This document shows positions 6,033 to 9,177 of a stretch of 9,177 nt of DNA, one piece after another (position 1 is the first letter of the stretch; every line of letters begins with the position of its first letter). The notes beneath the pieces are model-generated. The model saw nothing but the letters and a program-made list of their open reading frames with translations, did no database searches and had not been told where the DNA came from. The translations under genes and the position numbers were made by a program. The stretch comes from an uncultured Eubacteriales bacterium (GTDB lineage: Bacteria > Bacillota > Clostridia > Peptostreptococcales > Anaerovoracaceae), in contig URWB01000097.1 of the NCBI GenBank assembly GCA_900551415.1, positions 1-9,177 of the forward strand, read 5' to 3'.

Positions 6033-7365
6033 TCTTTTTTACCTCGATTCCTAAATCTTGTAATTTATCAAAAAAGTCCGGAAAACTCTTATTTACTGCC
6101 TCCGCGCCTTCGATGACGCCGCCGGTCAGCGTCAAAAGCACTGCTAAAGACATGACAATGCGGTGATCGTTATGTCCGGAGAGCGGCACAATCGGCGCCA
6201 AAAGCCCGCCGGCAGACGGCATGACCGTAACCTCATCCTCCTGCACCATGACATCGACGCCGAACTTGCGAAGTTCCTCCGCCATTGCCGCGCCGCGGTC
6301 GCTTTCCTTGATTTTTAGCCGTTTCGTTCCGATAAAGCGCGCGCCGCCCTTCACTGCGGCCGCCGCGAAGAGAATCGGCCCGAGATCCGGACAATCTGTC
6401 AGATCGATACAAGGCGCGGGTTCCTCAAGACGCGCGAGCAGTGCCGCATAGACACGATCCGCCTGCAGGCTGTCTGTAACAGGCGGCAGACCATCAATCC
6501 GCACCTGATTCTCTGCACGAATCGTCTGCAAGGCTCCAAAGAATGCCGCGTTAGAGAAATCACCCTCCACACACGCGTCGCAGGCCCGATAGCTTTGCCC
6601 GCCCTCCAGACACAACGTCCGCTCGTCCTGCCAAACAGCGCGCGCTCCGAATACCCTGAGTGCTGCCAGAGTCATGTCGATATATGGCCGGCTTTCAATC
6701 GGCGGCAGGATGGACAAACGGCTTTCTCCTTCACACAGCGGCAGCGCAAAAAGCAAACCGCTGATGAACTGGCTGGAAATATCGCCGCGCAGCTGGTACT
6801 CTCCTGCAGGCAGCGGTCCTCGCACGATCAAGCTCTGTCCGTCCCGCTCAAAAAGCAGGCCGCGCGCCTCGCACAGCTTTTCATAAACGTCCAGCGGACG
6901 CTCCATGAGCCGCGGCGCGCCGATGAGCCGCGCGCGCCGACCGGTCTGTAAACAGATGGGGATAAAGAAACGCAGCGTACTGCCGCTCTCGCGGCAGCGT
7001 AAAATCAGTTCCGGCCGCGGCGCGGCGCAATCATCACCTGCTCCCTCGACTCTGCCGCGCGCGTCGGCGCAAGACGGCGCGGTTTCCCGCTTCACACAGG
7101 CTGCGCGCGGCGCGGCGGACGCATCAACCGCGGCTTCGCCGCCGATGCCTGTAATCGTCACCGTTTCTCCTTCCTTTTGCCAACGCGCGCCGAGCGCGGT
7201 CAGACAATCGAGGGTCGCAAACATATCCTCGGAATCCGAGATGCCCCGCAGCACAGAAGTCCCGCTCGCAAGCCCCGCGCAGATCAGCACGCGATGTGCC
7301 ATGCTCTTGGAGGGAGGCGCGCACACCCTGCCGCGCGCCGTCCCCCGGTTGATTTGTATCTTCAT
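6022..7365 (-). CDS. aroA: 3-phosphoshikimate 1-carboxyvinyltransferase (EPSP synthase) with insertion
   Basis: Joins PEP to shikimate-3-phosphate to give EPSP, the sixth step of the shikimate pathway. The 447 residues contain PPSKSMAHR (17-25; substrate-binding Lys20), ESGSTLRF (126-133), GDISSQFISGLLFALP (194-209), DCPDLGPILFAAAAV (324-338; catalytic Asp327), RLKIKESDR (349-357; Glu354) and GHNDHRIVMSLA (397-408). Between VTITGIGG and LILRCRESG lies an extra stretch of about 40 residues (roughly 76-117, bases 7015-7140). It is rich in Ala, Arg and Cys (Cys90, 99, 113) and very GC-rich, and it makes the protein somewhat longer than usual. The residue before ESGST is Arg (CRESG), where Gly is common. 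The ATG has GAGGG 9 bases upstream. The 108 bases between aroQ and aroA hold only a small palindrome (CCATGCATGG, 7414-7423). The rest of the active site looks intact. Confidence 0.94.
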   Translation of the reverse strand: MKIQINRGTARGRVCAPPSKSMAHRVLICAGLASGTSVLRGISDSEDMFATLDCLTALGARWQKEGETVTITGIGGEAAVDASAAPRAACVKRETAPSCADARGRVEGAGDDCAAPRPELILRCRESGSTLRFFIPICLQTGRRARLIGAPRLMERPLDVYEKLCEARGLLFERDGQSLIVRGPLPAGEYQLRGDISSQFISGLLFALPLCEGESRLSILPPIESRPYIDMTLAALRVFGARAVWQDERTLCLEGGQSYRACDACVEGDFSNAAFFGALQTIRAENQVRIDGLPPVTDSLQADRVYAALLARLEEPAPCIDLTDCPDLGPILFAAAAVKGGARFIGTKRLKIKESDRGAAMAEELRKFGVDVMVQEDEVTVMPSAGGLLAPIVPLSGHNDHRIVMSLAVLLTLTGGVIEGAEAVNKSFPDFFDKLQDLGIEVKKIED

Positions 7366-7473
7366 CTGTTCTATCCCTCACCTTCGTGCCTATACCGTTT
7401 TTCCCCGCAGCCGCCATGCATGGTTTCCGCGGCGCGGAAGAAAAGCCGGCGAATAGACACCGTTTCAGATATT

Positions 7474-7905
7474 TTATACGTTTCGCGCCAAATAGTCAAT
7501 GGCCTCCAGATATCCGTCGGTACCATGTCCCATGACGGTGAAGCAGCAGGCCTCGCGGATATAGCTGACCTGACGGAAATCCTCACGCTCCTTCACATTG
7601 GAGATATGGACCTCTGCCGTCGGAATCCGCACTGCCTTGACCGCGTCAAGAATCGCGATGCTGGTGTGCGTGTAAGCGCCCGGATTGATGACGATCCCGT
7701 CCATCCCCTCAAAATAGGCCTGCTGCACGCGATCAACCAGATCTCCCTCGTGATTGGACTGATAACAGGTCACTTCGATCTGCTTCTCCGCGCAGTGCGC
7801 CTGAATTTTTTCGATAAGTTGTGTGTAGTTTTCCGTTCCGTAATGCGCAGGCTCCCGCAATCCCAAAAGATTGAGATTCGGGCCGTTGATGACTAACAGC
7901 TTCAT
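7474..7905 (-). CDS. aroQ: 3-dehydroquinate dehydratase, type II
   Basis: Dehydrates 3-dehydroquinate to 3-dehydroshikimate, the third step of the pathway, in the cytoplasm. At 143 residues it has the standard length of the small type II enzymes, which assemble as dodecamers. Visible motifs are NGPNLNLLGLREPAHYG (7-23, with the catalytic Tyr22 and flexible-loop Arg17), YQSNHEGDLVD (48-58), INPGAYTHTSIAILDA (73-88) and EVHISNVKERE (98-108, with catalytic His100). The ATG overlaps the aroC stop as ATGA, and GGAGAG precedes it, so it is likely translated by coupled re-initiation. It ends 108 bases before aroA. The related assignment as a type I (aroD) enzyme is excluded by size and motifs. Confidence 0.96.
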   Translation of the reverse strand: MKLLVINGPNLNLLGLREPAHYGTENYTQLIEKIQAHCAEKQIEVTCYQSNHEGDLVDRVQQAYFEGMDGIVINPGAYTHTSIAILDAVKAVRIPTAEVHISNVKEREDFRQVSYIREACCFTVMGHGTDGYLEAIDYLARNV

Positions 7906-9077
7906 AATGTCTCTCCTGTTTTCGCGATGCTTTGCCGCTTCACAACTTCTGCCGCCGCCACTTGCCCGTCGGCGCTTCCGCCCGTCCGCAGATAATCTGT
8001 GCCGAAACGCGCAGTCAAAAGATCGGCCAGCACGATGGCCGTCACAGCGTCTACCACCGGTCTTGCCCGATGAAAAATCGCCGGGTCGTGTCTTCCCTGC
8101 AGCTCGAAGGTCGTGTTCTCCATGCGCAGAAGGTCGATCGTCTCCTGCTTTTTGAAAATGGAAGCGGTCGGCTTGATGACAGTATCGAAGAGAATCGGCA
8201 TGCCATTGGAAATTCCACCCTGAATGCCGCCGCTGTAATTGGTGCGGGTTTTCACACCCTCCACGTCCCGATAGAACGCGTCGTTAGCCTGCGAGCCGCG
8301 CAGATCCGCCAGCGCGAAGCCGCCGCCGAACTGGATACCCTTGACCGCCGGAATGGAGAAGACCGCGTGCGCGAGCATTCCCTCCAGCGTATCGAACCAA
8401 GGTTCACCAACGCCTGCCGGCATTCCTGTCACCGCGGTTTCCAAAATCCCGCCGATGCTGTCGCCATCCGCGGCCGCTTTGAGGATCTCGCCGCGGATCA
8501 ACGCGCCTGCCTCCGCATCCAGTACCGGAAACTCCGCGTCCGCGAGATAAGCGAATTCCTTCGCGTAGTGCTTGAATCTGCGATCCTCCACGCCCGCCGC
8601 GCGCAGAATATGCGTACCGATAAAGATGCCGCGATCCTCCAGGGCGCGCGCCAGAATCGCGCCCGCTGCCACCAGCGGCGCGGTCACGCGTCCCGAAAAA
8701 TGGCCACCGCCGCGATAGTCCTCATAGCCTTCATATTTGCAGAAGCCCGTATAATCCGCGTGGGACGGGCGCGCCGGCCGGTTCTTGCGCCCGTCCCCGT
8801 AATCCGCGCTGTGCGCCTTTTCGTTGCGGATCAAAAGGCACAGCGGCGTCCCTGTCGTACGACCCTCGAAGATACCGCTGACAAATTCCACGCGGTCTTC
8901 CTCCTGGCGCGCCGTCGAGATCATGCCCTGCGCGCGCCGCTGTCTCAATTTATTGCCGATATAACTTTCATCGATCACCAGTCCCGGCGGCAGCCCGTCC
9001 AGTACCGCGCCGATTGCCGGGCCGTGACTCTCGCCGAATAAGGTCAAGCTGATGGTATTGCCAAAGGTATTTTTCAT
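7902..9077 (-). CDS. aroC: Chorismate synthase
   Basis: Converts EPSP to chorismate, the last common step to the aromatic amino acids, using reduced FMN that is not consumed. The 391 residues carry the family signatures FGESHGPAIG (14-23; catalytic His18), RQRRAQG (45-51), RPSHADYT (103-110), YRGGGHFSGR (121-130; catalytic His126), NYSGGIQGGISNGMP further on, and GRHDPAIFHRARPV near the end. There is no flavin reductase domain, so reduced FMN must come from elsewhere in the cell. AGGAGG (9085-9090) is 7 bases before the ATG. That ATG overlaps the stop of the upstream gene as ATGA, and the aroC stop overlaps aroQ in the same way. The last 20 or so residues are a variable tail. Length is at the upper end of normal. 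Confidence 0.97.
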   Translation of the reverse strand: MKNTFGNTISLTLFGESHGPAIGAVLDGLPPGLVIDESYIGNKLRQRRAQGMISTARQEEDRVEFVSGIFEGRTTGTPLCLLIRNEKAHSADYGDGRKNRPARPSHADYTGFCKYEGYEDYRGGGHFSGRVTAPLVAAGAILARALEDRGIFIGTHILRAAGVEDRRFKHYAKEFAYLADAEFPVLDAEAGALIRGEILKAAADGDSIGGILETAVTGMPAGVGEPWFDTLEGMLAHAVFSIPAVKGIQFGGGFALADLRGSQANDAFYRDVEGVKTRTNYSGGIQGGISNGMPILFDTVIKPTASIFKKQETIDLLRMENTTFELQGRHDPAIFHRARPVVDAVTAIVLADLLTARFGTDYLRTGGSADGQVAAAEVVKRQSIAKTGETL

Positions 9078-9177
9078 CCGAAAACCTCCTCATATTTTTG
9101 TTTTAAGCTCGCTTTGTCCGCAGGCTCGGTATCAAATTCCCCGATGCGGCGGACGCAGATGGTCGTCACCATATCGC
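9074..9177 (-). CDS. aroB: C-terminal end of 3-dehydroquinate synthase (partial)
   Basis: The last 33 codons plus TGA of a gene that continues beyond the right edge. The readable end, DMVTTICVRRIGEFDTEP and then a short charged helix ending EEVFG, fits the final strand and helix of clostridial AroB enzymes (pattern GD-x-V/I-T-x-x-x-P/V-x-x-IG). Position directly upstream of aroC, with a 4-base overlap, supports this. The catalytic part is not in the window, so the call rests on a short match and on context. Another aromatic-pathway protein remains possible. Confidence 0.55.
   Translation of the reverse strand, partial: DMVTTICVRRIGEFDTEPADKASLKQKYEEVFG

Noticed and set aside
7366..7473. Small peptide frame (16 codons) between aroQ and aroA as a leader peptide.
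   Set aside because: No aromatic-codon run, no ribosome site and no attenuator-type hairpin with T-run.
7932..9041. 369-codon plus-strand open frame opposite aroC.
   Set aside because: It arises from GC-rich codon bias on the opposite strand of a well-supported chorismate synthase; the product is Arg/His-rich nonsense.
1..9177. CRISPR arrays, insertion sequences with transposase, rRNA genes.
   Set aside because: No regularly spaced direct repeats, transposase motifs or rRNA stretches were seen on either strand.

Overview
The window suggests a Gram-positive anaerobe of the Clostridia (Eubacteriales). It has strong AGGAGG-type ribosome binding sites, TTG starts, an LPXTG-type wall-anchored protein with a VaFE repeat, and an aro gene order of the clostridial kind. 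All genes that I can support lie on the minus strand, so transcription runs from the right edge to the left. The genus cannot be named from this sequence.

Right part (about 3969-9177): a compact chorismate/tyrosine operon, read in the order aroB (only its last codons), aroC, aroQ, aroA, tyrA, aroF. Most joints are overlapping or tight: aroB/aroC and aroC/aroQ overlap by 4 bases (ATGA) and aroA/tyrA by 11. aroQ-aroA and tyrA-aroF are separated by about 110 and 80 bases. Together the genes supply DAHP synthase, dehydroquinate synthase, type II dehydroquinase, EPSP synthase, chorismate synthase and prephenate dehydrogenase, that is most of the route from PEP and erythrose-4-phosphate to chorismate, plus the branch to tyrosine. 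Shikimate dehydrogenase, shikimate kinase and prephenate dehydratase are not in the window. The odd points are a Cys/Ala/Arg-rich insertion in AroA and a Glu/Ala-rich tail on TyrA.

Middle (3749-3968): a tRNA-Arg(ACG) gene with encoded CCA, its own strong promoter (TTTACA-17-TATAAT) and a textbook intrinsic terminator. A perfect 10-base inverted repeat straddles the promoter and leader.

Left part (1-3757): an accessory region that is visibly more AT-rich in its toxin-antitoxin section. A two-gene module encodes an XRE-ImmA/IrrE (COG2856-type) regulator/metallopeptidase and a PIN-domain (DUF4411-like) putative RNase toxin, overlapping by 8 bases. Beyond it lies the 3' part of a large LPXTG surface protein whose 5' end is missing. 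About 80 bases of non-matching DNA with a hairpin separate it from the PIN gene. Because the region abuts the 3' end of a tRNA gene, it looks like an island or a recombination scar, although no integrase or clear att repeat is visible.

I found no certain new system. The most unusual items are the AroA insertion, the truncated adhesin beside the toxin-antitoxin pair, and the dyad around the tRNA promoter.
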